DNA of 64,000 bases, from NCBI RefSeq assembly GCF_000512585.2, contig NC_089248.1:992001-1056000 (forward strand), read 5' to 3'. This document shows positions 21,208 to 33,544 of this stretch, one piece after another. Below the pieces are notes generated by a model that ran no database searches, was not told where the DNA came from, and worked only from the letters and a program-made list of their open reading frames with translations. Each line of letters begins with the position of its first letter. The stretch's first letter is position 1. The stretch is from Kwoniella bestiolae CBS 10118 (taxonomy: Eukaryota > Basidiomycota > Tremellomycetes > Tremellales > Cryptococcaceae). Made by a program: the position numbers and the translations under genes.

Positions 21208-23075
21208 ATGTCCGATGACCAAGATCACATCATGACCTCCTCACCCGAGTGCTCCTCTCAAACCCCCAGCGAATCGATCTCACCGCCTTTGAGGGAACTA
21301 TCTCTCTCCATCTCGCCATCAAGAGAAAGCTCAATCGCAAGTCATATCAGCGTAGCGGTACTGCCACCCAGAGACCTCCGAGCGTTGTTGTCTAACTCGC
21401 CTCCTCCTAGTCCTAGCTATAGGAAGATCATAGTGGAGGAGCCAATGGAACAAGGGTCTACTAAGAACGGTGAGAATTGCATTCATCATTTTAAGATCCT
21501 TTGATGTGTCTAGACAAAGCGTTTCATCTGATCATTAAATGAATACCATGACTGACCTATGATGTAATGTTCATGTTTTCATAGTGAGAAACATTCCTGT
21601 ATCGAGCAGTCACTCTCCGTCCAGAAACCTACCGCCACATCAACGTACGGCACCCACCTTACCTCCCCTCAACACCTGTCCACCGGCTCGCCACAGGAGT
21701 CCCCCGAGGACCACAGGAGGTACAGCGTTCGGTCTGGAAGCTTTCAAATTGGGTTCGCCACCTCGCCGACACCCGCAACCTCACTCGTCTCATCAAGCCA
21801 GCGCGTCTCATTCGCACATCGGCAGATCATTCTGGGTTCCTTCGTCGACTTCTACTACCACCGCACCAAGAACCCCATCTCAACATCAGAGACTGGCGTC
21901 ACTACCTTCGATACAGACAGGTCATCGAGAGAACGTATACCCAACACCGGTCTCTTTGACCTCTCAGCGCGGCTTTCCAGCCTCGGCAGCTACCCCTGTG
22001 GCTCACACTCGTCGTCAATCCGATGAAACTCGAGAAGGAGAACGCGAACACATTTTCTCGCGTCCTCCTACTCACCTCAGGCATCCTTCCGCGGGACATC
22101 ACGTCTCTCTACCTCATGTGTACTCCGCACAACCCATGATACACCGTCGACACCCATCCAGCGGCGAGATTCACGGAGTGAGAGTCTCACAACAGCCATT
22201 ACCCTGCCCTACATGGGCAGCGCCCCCTCCTCCGCCACCTGCTCCCGCACACCCGGGCTCAAGTGCCATGCTGGGACGACCGCACAATCTGGGTAGACCA
22301 AGATTACAGATCCACCCGTATGCTCCTCCAAGGATGGACCCGAGATATTACTCTGCAGGTGGGATCGGCATGCACACGCATACTCATCCTGGTATACCCC
22401 ACGGAGTGCCCGTGGCGGGACTGGGTAGAGAAGGGGTGTACATGAGTTCCTCCAGCGGAATGAGTCCAGGAGGGTTCAAAGCTCCTCGAAAGCGAGGTAG
22501 GTTACCGTCTGCTCGTCATTATCGGAGCCATGTTGATGATATACCCGCGTCGTAGCCGATGACTCCCAGCTCACAATCTTGAACGATGTCTTTGAGAAGA
22601 CAGCGTACCCATCGACAGAGGAGAGAGACAGCCTGGCAAAGCAGTTAGGCATGACTTCAAGAAGCGTTCAGATCTGGGTGAGTTTGACCTCTTCTTTGGG
22701 ACCATGACCTGGTCAGAAAGCTGATCAGTCTGACTCCTTGTTTAGTTCCAGAACCGCCGTCGTGCCGTCAAAGTAGATGCGCAGTCGGCAGTCCAACGGG
22801 CCGAGGCAGAAGCCGATGCTCAAATTATGATTCGTGGTCCTGTACCCATAATTCCTAAGCCCTACCCTATGCACGCAAGGCAGAGGAGCGAGAGCGAAGA
22901 GGATGGTCCGACGTTCCGAGGGGCCATGAATGTTGAAAGGGTTGTACCGAGTGCTCCACCGGGAAATGTGACTATTCCCGGAACATCGACGGCGGTCGCA
23001 TCCGCGATCAGGCGGGCGTCACTGAGAAGTGAAGATGATGTGGTTATGGTGAAGAGAGAGGTCGTATCACCTTGA
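21208..23075 (+). CDS. Homeodomain transcription factor
   Basis: About 541 residues from four exons (21208-21469, 21585-22496, 22556-22677, 22746-23075). The first ~385 residues are Ser/Pro/His-rich and disordered. The homeodomain follows: a basic arm PRKRADDSQLT, helix 1 ILNDVFEKTAYPSTEERDSL, and helix 3 SRSVQIWFQNRRRAVK with the invariant W, F, N and R. It has no three-residue loop extension, so it is of the typical class. The intron acceptor at 22555 was chosen because it keeps KR-ADDSQLT in frame; it is preferred over the next AG downstream, which breaks the frame. A ~90-residue tail ends in VKREVVSP. Likely a nuclear DNA-binding regulator; target genes unknown. Confidence 0.93.
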
Positions 23076-23456
23076 TAGCCGATGGGAAAGGTATTGTTTA
23101 ACTTAGTATATAATTGTCAGTCTGCTGCTATAGAGTTTGTCTTGGGAAAAAGGGATTGCAATTGATGAAAAGACTGTGATTGTATTGGGTTGCTGTTTGT
23201 GATGTAAATAAGTATAATCGGGTGGCAGTCAGTCCGGGGAGCTTCCCGAAATCCATTGAATGAGCAGTTTATTCATATACTATATACAACCCGTCGACCG
23301 AGACTAGAACCATAAAATACCCATCTAACCTATATTACATTTGAAGCTGATCCCTTTGTCTTGTATAACCCCCCCCCCCCCCCCCGGGAAAATTGGTGTA
23401 GATTCAGAGTATTTTCCAGTGTTTGAGGAGTTCTCATGTGCGACTAAAAGTTGTGC
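23076..23456. other. Convergent 3' region with poly-C tract
   Basis: The 3' flanks of the homeodomain gene and the stress-protein gene meet here. It contains a run of 17 C at 23369-23385 followed by GGG. No gene is visible. Confidence 0.6.
23369..23385 (+). repeat. Homopolymer C17
   Basis: Seventeen consecutive C residues followed by GGG, in the convergent intergenic region. The length is likely to vary between isolates and sequencing reads. Confidence 0.95.
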
Positions 23457-24759
23457 TTATTCTCCTCGATCACTCAGCGCACCAGTACTACCTCTACTCC
23501 TACTTCTACTCAAAGCGAGACCATCGGGTCCAACAATCGCTGCATATTGTCCTCGCTTAGGATCGTTCTGTCGCTTCGCCAATGTCTTCTTGACCTTTCT
23601 TTCGGGACGCACGACGATGACGGGAACGGGGGAGTGTGAGACCGCAAATCGAGAGACGGATCCCATTCCAGGTGCTGTAGCATATCACAACACGATTAGT
23701 GAAGCACTTCAGTTATCGACATTCAGACAAATAAGACATACCTCCCAATGCTCTTCCCCATGTTTGGAATTTGCTTCTTATGCCTTTCGTTCCTACTACC
23801 AAAGCTGCGAGAAGGGAGTACAGTCAGATGGGCTCAGTCGAGACAGACGGATGATCAACTTACAATCCGGTCGATAAAGAGCAATCATCTTGAGTAGGAT
23901 CTCCGTCACTTTGCCAGCAACGAATTCAACGATAACGGATATCTAACGGCCAAACAATTAAATCAGTCCAACCGCGATTCAGAAAGAGTGTTTGAAGGTG
24001 TTCACTCACCCTTCTATCATCAGCCTCGTCATTCTTCTCTAAAATAGTCTTCAACAACCGTTGAGCGTCTTCTCGAAGTTCGTCCTGAGCTTCGGATGAC
24101 TGACGTTCTACGTTATATCGCAGTTTAGCCTGACACCTTTCAAGATGCCCATGATATCGGAATAAATCATTACTCACCCCCTTCGTCCAGCTCGATCACT
24201 CTGATAGCTACCACCTCATCTCCATCTTCCACCAACTCGGACATCAACCAATCCAGGGCGTCTTCTCCAGATTCATCCGGAGATACTGCTACAGCGAATA
24301 CTCGAGTATTCCTAGATCGTTTGTATCCTTCGCTCTTGGCCTGAAAATACACCATGTATCAGTGACGAGGTATTCAGGACTTATAGTCATCGGATTGCGA
24401 AGAGAACTCACCTGACAGGTAAAAGCGAACAACGCCGCAGGTCCAGCTTCGAACGCTTCAAACCCTACTTTTCTCCTATACTTGCCATCGTTTGGACCCT
24501 GTCCACTCGAGTTTGTTCTTGTTCTAGGAAACCCAGCAGAACCAGATTGTGACATTGCAGAAGGTAGGTGAGGTGTCGAATCGAACTGTGACGATCTGGG
24601 TCTCTCGGGCAATTGTACCGATACACGCGATGACGACGTCGTCTGAGGTAATGTTGAGAAACTGGGTGATGGCGATGGCGAGACTGTGTTGGGCGTGCTG
24701 TTGGATGGTGTCTCACCGGGTGAAGATACTGTATGTCGAAGTGCTGGTCTTAGGGACAT
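23457..24759 (-). CDS. Universal stress protein (UspA) domain protein
   Basis: A Usp-fold nucleotide-binding protein with an N-terminal Ser/Pro/Thr-rich extension of about 130 residues (MSLRPALRHTVSSPGETPS...). The domain starts with KRSRNTRVFAVAVSPDESGE and continues through ALDWLMSELVEDGDEVVAIRV. It ends with LLVVGTKGIRSK...GGMGSVS, then HSPVPVIVVRP. In the ATP-binding family the loop is usually G-2x-G-9x-G(S/T); here about 15 residues separate GTKG from GS, so binding may differ. A basic Ser/Arg tail ends in LSDRGE. The order of domain segments and about five short introns are consistent. Probably a stress-related cytoplasmic protein; substrate unknown. It is divergent from the Arv1 gene. 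Confidence 0.88.
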
Positions 24760-25210
24760 GATGGTTGGTATTTATTTGATGAAAGGAAGGATTAAAGGAT
24801 CGTGCAGTACGAGTATCCTGGAGGGGGTGTTGACGGTGAATGTCAATACAGATAGTGACGTTATTTGAATAGGTCAAGTCTTGGCGGTGAGGGTAGGAGA
24901 GTTCTGGGCGGGATGGATGTTGGATGATAGGCTGGATGATGATAAGATGATGATGTCTACGAGATGAGATTGAAGGGATTAGTAGAATGACAAGGATAAG
25001 ATGTCAACATGAGATGTGTGTGTATAGGATATAGGAACACAACGGAGTACGGAGTACGGAGTAGCATCCACCGGAGCACCGCCCGTCATCGTCACCTTGA
25101 TCACCCAACCTCGGTTTGTCCATATATATATGTATATCCATAGTTTACATTCATATTTGCATAACCATCACAGATCAGATATGACATCCATCAACCCATA
25201 GCAATAAACA
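24760..25210. promoter_or_regulatory. Divergent promoter, Usp gene / ARV1
   Basis: A 451-bp region between divergent starts. It contains three tandem GGAGTAC-type units at about 25043-25063 (ACGGAGTACGGAGTACGGAGTAG). No other feature was seen. Confidence 0.4.
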
Positions 25211-26269
25211 ATGCCAGTGTGTACAAACTGTGCATACCCAGCGCAACATGTGTACACGACCTACAAGACCAAATCAAATATCAGACTAGGCGTTTGTGTA
25301 AGTCAAGCTCAAGCTCCTCATCCCATGCCGATCCCTTCCCTAGCTAAATCTTCTTTATTGTATTGGGTCAATAGGAAAGATGCGATCAATTCCTTGACCC
25401 GTTGATAGAACATCCAGATCTTATCATCCTCCTCGACCTGATCCTGTTGAAACCTCGCGTATTCCTTCATCTGCTGTTCAACAGGGGATCACCACCTTTC
25501 GATGCGGACAAAGGAGTAGAGATACCTGCGGTGGAAAGGCAAGAGCGAAGAAAGGCTCGCATTCATCAGGATGTGTGGAAACTGGGCTATCTGAGCGTTA
25601 TAGCTGAGACCACTCTTCGACTCTTACCTGCTTTCACCGCAGGAGGTGGTATCGCTATGAACCAACTTATCAGGATTGGATCAATAGTATTGGTCGAGGG
25701 TATCGCTCAACATGCCGTGACCTTGTGTCTTGCGTTATCAGCTCTGAGGTTGAGAGGGTGGTATACAATGGACAATGAAGGAGATAAAATCGACGAGAAG
25801 AGACGAGATGGACGTCGAGAGAACTTCTTGTAAGTCTCACAAGAGCCCCAAGGACAGTCTGAAGCGCAGCTAATCTGACTTTACTCTCAGACCTAGTCTC
25901 ATACCCCTCACTATACTCTATACATCCCTCGTCCCTTTACTTCTCCAGCTATTGCTGTCAATATGGTACACACCCCCACCATCCATTCACGAACATCTCC
26001 CTTCAACATCTACTACTATTTCATTCCTCTCGACTCTCCCTTTTAAAGTCCCACCAGAATTGATGGAACTCGAGACTACCCTCAATCACGCATGGTCACG
26101 GTCAGATAGGATATGGGTAGGCACTAGATTGCTAGGAGGGATGAGTGCGGGGTTCGGACTGAGGGTACTGTTACCTACCAAGCCATGGGAAACTACCGCC
26201 ATCGTCTTGGCAGGATGGCTGGCAGCAGCGTGGATATCTCAAATAAGTCATATTTTGGTAGGATCATGA
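25211..26269 (+). CDS. ARV1: Arv1-family ER sterol/GPI homeostasis protein
   Basis: Arv1 is an ER membrane protein needed for sterol and sphingolipid distribution and GPI anchor synthesis in other fungi. The N-terminal zinc-binding homology domain is complete: CTNCAYPA near the start and, across the first intron, GVCERCDQFLDPLIEH. It is followed by the family core DLIILLDLILLKPRVFLHLLFN. Several hydrophobic segments follow (about residues 125-175, then PLTILYTSLVPLLLQLLLSI and VLAGWLAAAWISQISHI), as expected for a polytopic protein. Three exons, with introns near 25300-25374 and 25831-25891. The Cys pair in exon 2 appears only when the first intron is removed, which supports the model. Confidence 0.9.
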
Positions 26270-26383
26270 ATTGATAATATTCACATCTTCAAGCAAGATA
26301 GCATATGAGATGACATATTATAGTATTCAGGCAAACTAGGGAGCACCAATGTTATCTCAAGTTGTGATCTGTAGACCGACAGA

Positions 26384-27745
26384 TCAATCCCTTTCAACCT
26401 CTCCGTTCTTAGTAGCCAAATCCAAAGCTCTCCCGAATCGTTCAGGATCGAAACCCAAGATCTCGCTCCTATCTCTTTTCTCGCGATGTTCTCTCTCCCA
26501 TTGACTCTCTCTCGTCCTGTACCCACTTGGCGTTTTTCTGCCTTCCCCATTCGCATCGTCCTCGTCGTCCTCTTCGGGTAGTGGTTCGATATCTGCCTTT
26601 CTAGGTGGAGGGGAAGGTAATCTACGTGGTGTCTCGTCTCCATCTTTGTCGTTGATGTCGAGTAATTTATGCTTGGATGCCTCAGCCGCTGCCACCCTAT
26701 TACCAGGTGTATATGACGGATGGGTATCAACAGGACTTCCACCTTCACCTTCACCTTCAGATAGGGTATCACCGAAATCCGAATCTGTATCTGAAATGGC
26801 ACTAGTAGTGGTACTAGGCGAGGATTCACTGTCCAGACTCGCCTGTCTAGGTGGTGGCGAGCCAGGTATGGTGTGCAGACTTCCTCTTCTGGGTGAGAGC
26901 GATCGTCTTCTACCTATCAGTACGGTCTCTTGCTGCTCTTCATCTTCGTCTACTGTACGTAGACCGACCGCAGAGCCCGAAGGAGCTGGTGTGGGAGCCG
27001 ATGATGAGACGTTGGAAGTTGACGTTGATGTTGTAGATGCGGAAGATGTGACAGATGTTTGAGACGATTGCGAGGATGATCGTTTGCTCTTCACTTTGCC
27101 CCATAGTGCTCTGGCACTTTGCTTGGCTACTTGACCAAGGTCGATTGGATCGTTTCTGCGGAATATGTTGAGGAAAAGTGTTAGCAAACATCCTTCAAGC
27201 AAGGTTTATCCTGAACGTCCACCTCCTTTGTCTCCCACTTGATCCCTAAGAGCTATTAGACACACTCACCCGCTCTTCTCATCATAATGTTTCTTATAAT
27301 TCTCCCAGTCCTCATCACTCATCATGACTCTATTCACCCCCTGTCCTCCTGATCCACTCCCACCCAAGAGGTGCTTACGAGAAGCCACACCAATACTAAT
27401 GGAATTACGTCGTTTCAGTTCATTCGGTATAGTAGGTAACGGTGCGAATGATATCTTGGGTGTTGATAGTCTTCTCGAATTCAAGGCTGCAGAGGAGGGA
27501 TGAGGCGATGATGTCGAGCGGGATAATGGCGGTGACGAGGTTGATGAAGAGGAAGGTGAGAGCGGGTATGAGGTGAAGGCTGATGTTTGGGGTAATGGCG
27601 TGGTGGTCCTGGGAGGTTCAGGTATTTTGACGTGGATGGCTTCTCTCCCATTCCCGTTTAAAAGGATTGATGCGGAGGGTTTGGTTGGTGATAGAGAAGG
27701 GTTTGGAGGGATCAAGAGGGAATTGGATGATTCGACGGATGTCAT
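26384..27745 (-). CDS. Unrecognised Ser/Pro-rich protein
   Basis: Two exons, 27266-27745 and 26384 to about 27156, give roughly 415 residues. I do not recognise the family. It is dominated by Ser, Pro and Thr with possible phosphorylation motifs (RRNSISIGVASRK, GRRRSLSPRRGSL). The most ordered-looking part spans the splice: MMSDEDWENYKKHYDEKSG joined to RNDPIDLGQVAKQSARALWGKVK. This alternation of charged and aromatic residues is the most likely conserved core. The C-terminus is acidic, then ESQWEREHREKRDRSEILGF and DLATKNGEVERD. No signal peptide or membrane segment. Probably a soluble regulatory or scaffold protein; function unknown. Confidence 0.7.
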
Positions 27746-28580
27746 GATGATCAGTGATGTCTACTGGGAGTGACTTGGTGGGATAAGAGGGTTGTTGGCC
27801 AGCATGGGACCTCTTGACGTACTAGGAACACACTAGTAAACGGGATTCAGCTGAGATTGCGGACGATGCTCGATGCAGGTAGACGTCGCTCGCTGTGTCC
27901 TTTGCTGCCCCACCGAAAGTGTGCAGTAGTCACACTGCCAATGTCACGTTGTCGAGTAGTGTGATATTCCTGTGGATCCGTTTCCCACTCAATCTTGATG
28001 TTGACACTGATGGTAGCACACGTTCTGCAATTGTACTGCAGCGGGTTGGAGCAGCAGCAGCTCTACACTACTCGTGATATGCTCCGGATAGAGCTGGACC
28101 CAGAGCAAGCTTAAGGAATTTTGTCCCATGTCCCATGAATCCCATGTCCCATGGAAACCCTGCTCTCTCCTTCGGGGCCCTAGGCGGATTCCCATTTGCC
28201 CGATTTTTGATTTGTATATTTGTATATATCTTACGTCATTCCGGCCGGATAATATCTTCATTCATAATTATCATTCCATCATTCAGAAAGCTTATTGGGA
28301 TTCCATGTTGATATGCTCAGATGTATAACATATATATGTATAGCACGACCAATCAAACAGAACACCCAAGCGAGAGGAAGCAGGCACACATACACATGGG
28401 AGCATTAGCGAAACGATGAATATTTACCATATTCGTGTTGGATGAGGGAAGAACGACATGAGACTGTACAAAAAGGCATGTATGGGATAAAGATATAGCC
28501 AGAACCATGAAAGCATTAAATATCGTTGAAGCATGAAAAGGAATCGGTCGAGAGGTACGTGAGCATGAAGTAGGATTAGA
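27746..28580. other. Intergenic region with TCCCATG repeats
   Basis: 835 bp between the 5' end of the Ser-rich gene and the 3' end of the Mo25 gene. At 28123-28153 two TCCCATG pairs are separated by AA, giving four copies of the heptamer in about 31 bp. No protein-coding signal was recognised. Confidence 0.5.
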
Positions 28581-30384
28581 TTATAACTGTTGGACTGCGG
28601 GCGAGAGACCTACATCAGCTTGTATTCCTTGCTCTCAGTTTTTGCCTGACTTACTTTGAGCGATGAGGAATTGCTTCTCGTCCTACAGACGTACAGGCGT
28701 TAATAACAAGCTGGGTGAACAACCAATCAAACTTACGTTAAATTGTTCGTCTATAAGCAGAAAAGGTATTCAAACATTAGCGAGGATTCCGAGAGACACT
28801 GAAACAAAACAAACATACCATCTTTGTCATTATGGAATTCCTTCAAGAACACTAACAGCTTATCCTTATTTCTCCTCAATATAGCCGCAATCTGAGCAGG
28901 TTTGTTGGGATTCGCAACGAAGACCTATCAACACCACACAAACGCCAGATTCAGTCATTTTCATCTGTTCATGACACTTGTGCAGTAACTCACCTTGAAC
29001 ACGTGGAAAGCTTCAAACTGGATATTCCTGCTTTTATCCCTCAAGAAGTTCATCATCATCTTCAAGTTCGCTTCAGAGGCGATATATCGGGTCATGATTG
29101 AGTAATTTGCTCGATCTAGCAAGATCTCACCGAGAAGTTTGAGGGATTGTCTTTTGGTGACATAGTTTGCGGAAAGAATGAGAGTGGTGTACATGTTGAA
29201 GAACTGCGAACAGTCATCAAGGTCAGCATCGCTATTTCGGACAGCGGAGGGAGACGAGTTCTACATACTCTATCATAATTGGCATCGAGATATTGCGCCA
29301 CCATAGGTTTATGCCGAGTCAAAGTTTCCTATTATCGGTATGGTCAGCTGTGATACGTGTCGAGGAGGGAAAAGCAGCTGCTACACACCTTCATGCAAGC
29401 GAAAGCATCGGTGGATATACCAAATGTGGTGTTTTCGATATAATTGGGGAAAGTATAGAATCTTGGAGGTCAATCAGCTCAGACCTCTTGGGACTGGGTG
29501 GCTGATCCTACGGTACGGATCATATGCCCTAGAAAGCATTGAAACACTCACTGTTCGGAGTAGAGCAATATTCTGGCCAAGGGCTCATACCTCAGCATCT
29601 CCTTGAGTATCATACCGGTATTTAGAGCGATATCGGCATTTGCGTAACTGCGAAGCGTTTCATATCAGCATCGCTTCCATGCGGGACCGTCCCTTAGCAG
29701 GTTCTGGTCCGTGCTCGGTGGAGGTCGATAGAAGGAGCAGAAGTAAGAGGCTTACCCCTTCAGAGTGTTGAAGATGATATCGGGTCTGGTAGCTATTATG
29801 TCGACTGTAGGGGATCTCGTGCCCAGCTGACGACGGAGTAGAGTGTTATATATATGGCAGACATCCTTTCGAGCCTGGGAGGAAGTCGTATATGAGCATA
29901 TGTCATTTTGCTGGACTGTTCAGTACAGGAATGTGGGCAGGAGAACACTTGTCGTATGACACCATGGTAAGCAGTTCAGATAGCAGAAGCACAATCACTC
30001 ACCTCGAAATCAAACTTCCCCAAGTGTATCACCAACAAACTTAGCAAGTCCTGCGCATACACTTCGTTGGCTACCTGCGCTATGACATCGGGTGATGGTT
30101 CGGCTTCACCTTCGCCTATCAACGAGTTCTTGGTAGATGCAAGTAAACGGGATACTTCTTCGTTGATCTGTATAAACATGACCGGTAGCACGAGTAGCAA
30201 TCAGCAAGCCATCAGATGCCTGTTCAAGGAAAGGAGGAGTAGACGATAGTCCTCCTATAAGACGTTGACTTACCCTCTTCCTTCCTTCACCTGCTGCTGT
30301 CTGATCCAGCCTGACAATATTATCTTTCAAAGCTTTTACAGTCTCCGCTGGTGTTCTAGTCTTCTGACGATTGAAGAAGTTCAT
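28581..30384 (-). CDS. HYM1: Mo25/CAB39-family scaffold protein (Hym1)
   Basis: Mo25 proteins are armadillo-like scaffolds that activate STE20/GCK-type kinases; in fungi they act in the RAM/morphogenesis network with an NDR kinase. MNFFNRQKTRTPAETVKALKD is the typical start. Further exons give DLLSLLVIHLGKFDFEARKDV, RPDIIFNTLKGYANADIALN, MLRYEPLARILLYSEQFYTF, TFGISTDAFACMKETLTRHK and YVTKRQSLKLLGEILLDR. The last parts are [39 protein letters not shown] and DEKQFLIAQ. These are close to the animal family throughout, and length is about 330 residues. About nine short introns. The final splice is uncertain: I prefer an ending LIAQIQQL with the stop at 28581, but a read-through ending a few residues earlier is possible. 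Confidence 0.92.
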
Positions 30385-30894
30385 GTTTGAGTGTACAGGT
30401 TTAATAAGATGGTGGCGGGTTGAGTGATGAGTGAAGTGGAGGACGTGATGGTGAACTGAGCTATGCGGAGGTAGGTGATGGGCAGGGATATGTAGAGTGA
30501 GATGCGATACTGATGAGCCTTGTATAGGGTTTTCTGATAGCAGCTCAGACGGTATGGTTTGGATATGATATGAAGCTTATGGAATATATAAATAGATGTT
30601 TTATGATGAATTGAAACCAAGAGGACGCGCCTCTCTACTACTGAACAACAACAAAAGTCAAAGTCAATGCACTATATATATATGCATACCCAATTAGTTT
30701 ACGTAATACATCGATAATTACCCGTTTTGCCACCTAGACGACACCCAAGCATAGCCAGACACATCTCGCTCGTCAATCATCAACATCATAATTCATCATC
30801 AATCATACTCTTCTCATTGATGTTATAGTCATCAGCCTCACATCCATCCATCCGAATATTTGACAAGCACTGATACGCCTTAGATTCTTCTGAA
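30385..30894. promoter_or_regulatory. Divergent promoter, HYM1 / VTI1
   Basis: A 510-bp region between divergent start codons, AT-rich around 30660-30720 with a TATATATATATG stretch. No other element was recognised. Confidence 0.4.
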
Positions 30895-32015
30895 ATGGAC
30901 AACTCACCAACGTAAGCCCAGATCCAGCTCTCCCGCTGTTCCCCTTTGTTCAACTTGACTTTCGACTGATCATCCTCCTGCACACAGCGCTCTCTTCGAG
31001 AACTATGATGAAGACTTCAAGCAACTCCTGGCGAGCTTGAAGGGGAAGCTAGAGGGTGATGTAAAGCAGTTGAAGGGCGGTGAGCGATACAACACTGGTC
31101 TTACACGTTCATGATGGAGCGTCGCTGATTGCGCAGATTCATTTGCAGAACAACGTAAAGCTGCGCTCAAGAAGGTATCCGAGGAACTTGATGAGGCAGA
31201 AGAGATAGTGAGTGAGAATTACCGCTGTACATGCAGTTCATCGGAATGCTCATGCGCAATGTCATTTGTCGTTACAGGTCGCTCAGATGGAAGTGGAGCT
31301 CCCTTCAATGCCAATATCAATCCGACAGACATATCAAGGTAGATTGACAACATCCAAACAAGGGTTGGAGAGGGTCAAGAAGACTCTCGTAAGTCATAGT
31401 AGCCGACATGACTGTCGTCCCAGAAACTTAGCTTACACTGGCTGCTCTATAGAGAGACGTTCGATCGGAAAACCAACGTAGCGAATTGCTCTCTGGTCCA
31501 GGAGGATTCCCCAACTCCGATGACCCATATACCGACGACCCCTCGGCATACTCTGCTCGTACACGACTTTTACAAGGTACTGAGACCCTGGCAGATGGGT
31601 CAAGGAGGCTGGATAACGCCCATCGAATCGCGCTGGAGACCGAAGATGTTGGAGGGGAGATCTTGAGGAATCTTAGAGGGCAAAGAGAACAGATTGAACA
31701 TACTAGAGATACTGTGAGTGCGACACGCACCTATACGCATGGAGGGATCAGGCATTTGGTCGGCATGGTCTTGTGTCTGTTACTAACATTTCGCCTTTCA
31801 CAGCTCGTTCAAGCAGACTCATCTATTGACCGTGCCGCAGGTACTCTCAAAAAGATGATATTCAAGTGAGTTGCAAAGCAATCAGAATACTCGCTTACCC
31901 CCTCGCTGACTTCCTTTCTCTTAGGATGTATCAACAGAAGTTCCTTTCAGCAGGTATCATCATCGTCCTCGTACTGCTTATCTTTATCGTTCTATGGTCC
32001 AAATTGTTTCGATAG
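30895..32015 (+). CDS. VTI1: Vesicle SNARE Vti1
   Basis: Qb-SNARE of Golgi-to-endosome/vacuole transport. The start MDNSPTALFENYDEDF joins a 17-nt first exon to the second. The N-terminal Habc-like helices follow (LLASLKGKLEGDVKQLKG, FAEQRKAALKKVSEELDEAE, VAQMEVELPSMP, YQGRLTTSKQGLERVKKTL). The SNARE motif runs from RLLQGTETLADGSRRLDNA through ETEDVGGEILRNLRGQREQI to TLVQADSSIDRAAGTLKKM, with the central Gln layer residue in RGQREQ. The C-terminal anchor is ILIVLVLL-type: SAGIIIVLVLLIFIVLW, ending SKLFR. Six short introns. All regions of the family are intact. Confidence 0.94.
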
Positions 32016-32410
32016 GTGAATTCAACAGGACAATCCTCATCCACCCAAGTTCTGTCGAGCAGCTCCAAACCAGATCAATCAAAGGACAGGTTGCATTGAT
32101 CAAGTTCGGTACTCGACAATATACCCGTTGTACAAGTCAGCTCCCATAGTGATAGAAATCGAAATGTAACAATACGGATCTGGTCATGGAAGTTGTTCGA
32201 GTCACATCTACACTGACGTGTCGCACAGCTCTCAGAAGAAAGGAGGATCGTCCTTCCTTTGTTGGCAAGAACCCTTTGTACTGATAGTTCTTCGCTGAGA
32301 TACTGACTATATAAGGCGGGCTCGGTTTATGGGACCATGACTAACCTTGCTACCTCTTGAATCCAATAACCATATCCACTGAGAGCAAACCATTGACCAT
32401 TACACGCAAG
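32016..32410. promoter_or_regulatory. VTI1 3' flank and promoter of the PA28-like gene
   Basis: A 395-bp region between co-directional genes; nothing distinctive was seen beyond an A/C-rich leader before 32411. Confidence 0.35.
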
Positions 32411-33544
32411 ATGCCCAAATTCGGGAGTACTTTACCAAAAATGGATGAGGTCTTCATGGCCCATCCCAGGCCAGAAGTCCTCAAAGTGGGTAGGATCTTA
32501 CGCGTTCAATGTGCATGAGCTGACAGACGATGCAGGACCTAGTGGCCTCTCGCCGACTCCGAGCGATTGATATTCTCCAAAACCTGATCCCCGCCAAGAT
32601 CACAACCGTCCAAGCGATCATCGATCAAGAAGAAGACCCTTCCTCACCTTTCTACAAAGGTCAGGTATTCGAGGTGGCTTATACCGATCCTAAGATCCTA
32701 CAACCTTCTGAATTGATAGCTTCCGATGCTCATCCGAAGGGGGAAGGGGAACTAGGTAGCGAGAAATTGATCTTACCTCAGGATATCACCAAACCTGGAC
32801 CGAACGACGGTGAAGGGGTAAGAATGGGTCCGCATTGGTTCGAGGTGGTTCGGGTAAACCCTGTTCAGGTGAAGTGTATGGAGATTGTTACCCGGTAAGT
32901 TCAAAAGAAAAGCGTTTATACAGGGTATGAGTGATTCTGATCTTGTCGTAGAGAGCTGGAAGATCTCCACATGCTCGCACAGGATCTCAAAGTATGGTTG
33001 GAGTTGGAAATCCCAGTGGTAGAAGATGGAAACTCGTTTGGTAAACTACCTTTTTGCATCACTCACAAAGAGCTGTGACTGACCACTATTTTATATCTAG
33101 GCGCCGACGTTCAAGCTCATTTGATCTCGCAATTGACCGACGCTTACAAAAAGTCCAACTCGATGCAGAATGGGGTGAGGGCGCATCATGGCGATCGATT
33201 GAAGTTGGCCATGGACTGGGCAAAGTATCCCAATTTCAAAGATTTCGCAGTGGGTATTGTCTTCGTCCTTGATCGGACTCGGCGTCTTCGCTTACTGATG
33301 ATTGATTTATAACGCATAGGGAGCCATAGCCACGGTAAGGGGATGCTTTGCAATGAACTGATCCAGAGGTTCGGCTGATCATTCTGCGTCTTTCATCTAG
33401 AGCGATCGATTCGACCATTTCTTACTCCGATCATACCTCCGTTCGATTCTCACCTTGTATGGCGGGCTGTTGACCAAGTTCGAGAGAAATTGGGGCAAAG
33501 TCATCAACCCAAAGGGTAGCCATGAGACTGGAGGGATGTACTAG
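32411..33544 (+). CDS. PA28/REG-type (11S) proteasome activator, PSME3-like
   Basis: Predicted ring-forming activator that docks on the 20S proteasome without ATP. The N-terminal helix region reads RLRAIDILQNLIPAKITTVQ, matching the family's FP-x-K-x-x-x-LxxLL helix 1. A ~70-residue acidic, Pro-rich linker corresponds to the mobile loop. The C-terminal domain has LKVWLELEIPVVEDGNSFGA, equivalent to the activation-loop region MWVQLLIPRIEDGNNFG in the animal gamma subunit. RLKLAMDWAKYPNFKDFAGA, DHFLLRSYLRSILTLYGGLL and a C-terminal Tyr (GGMY) follow, as in the animal proteins that end in LY. Six exons. The match over the C-terminal half is strong. Budding yeast lacks this family, so its presence in a fungus is notable. 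Confidence 0.88.
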
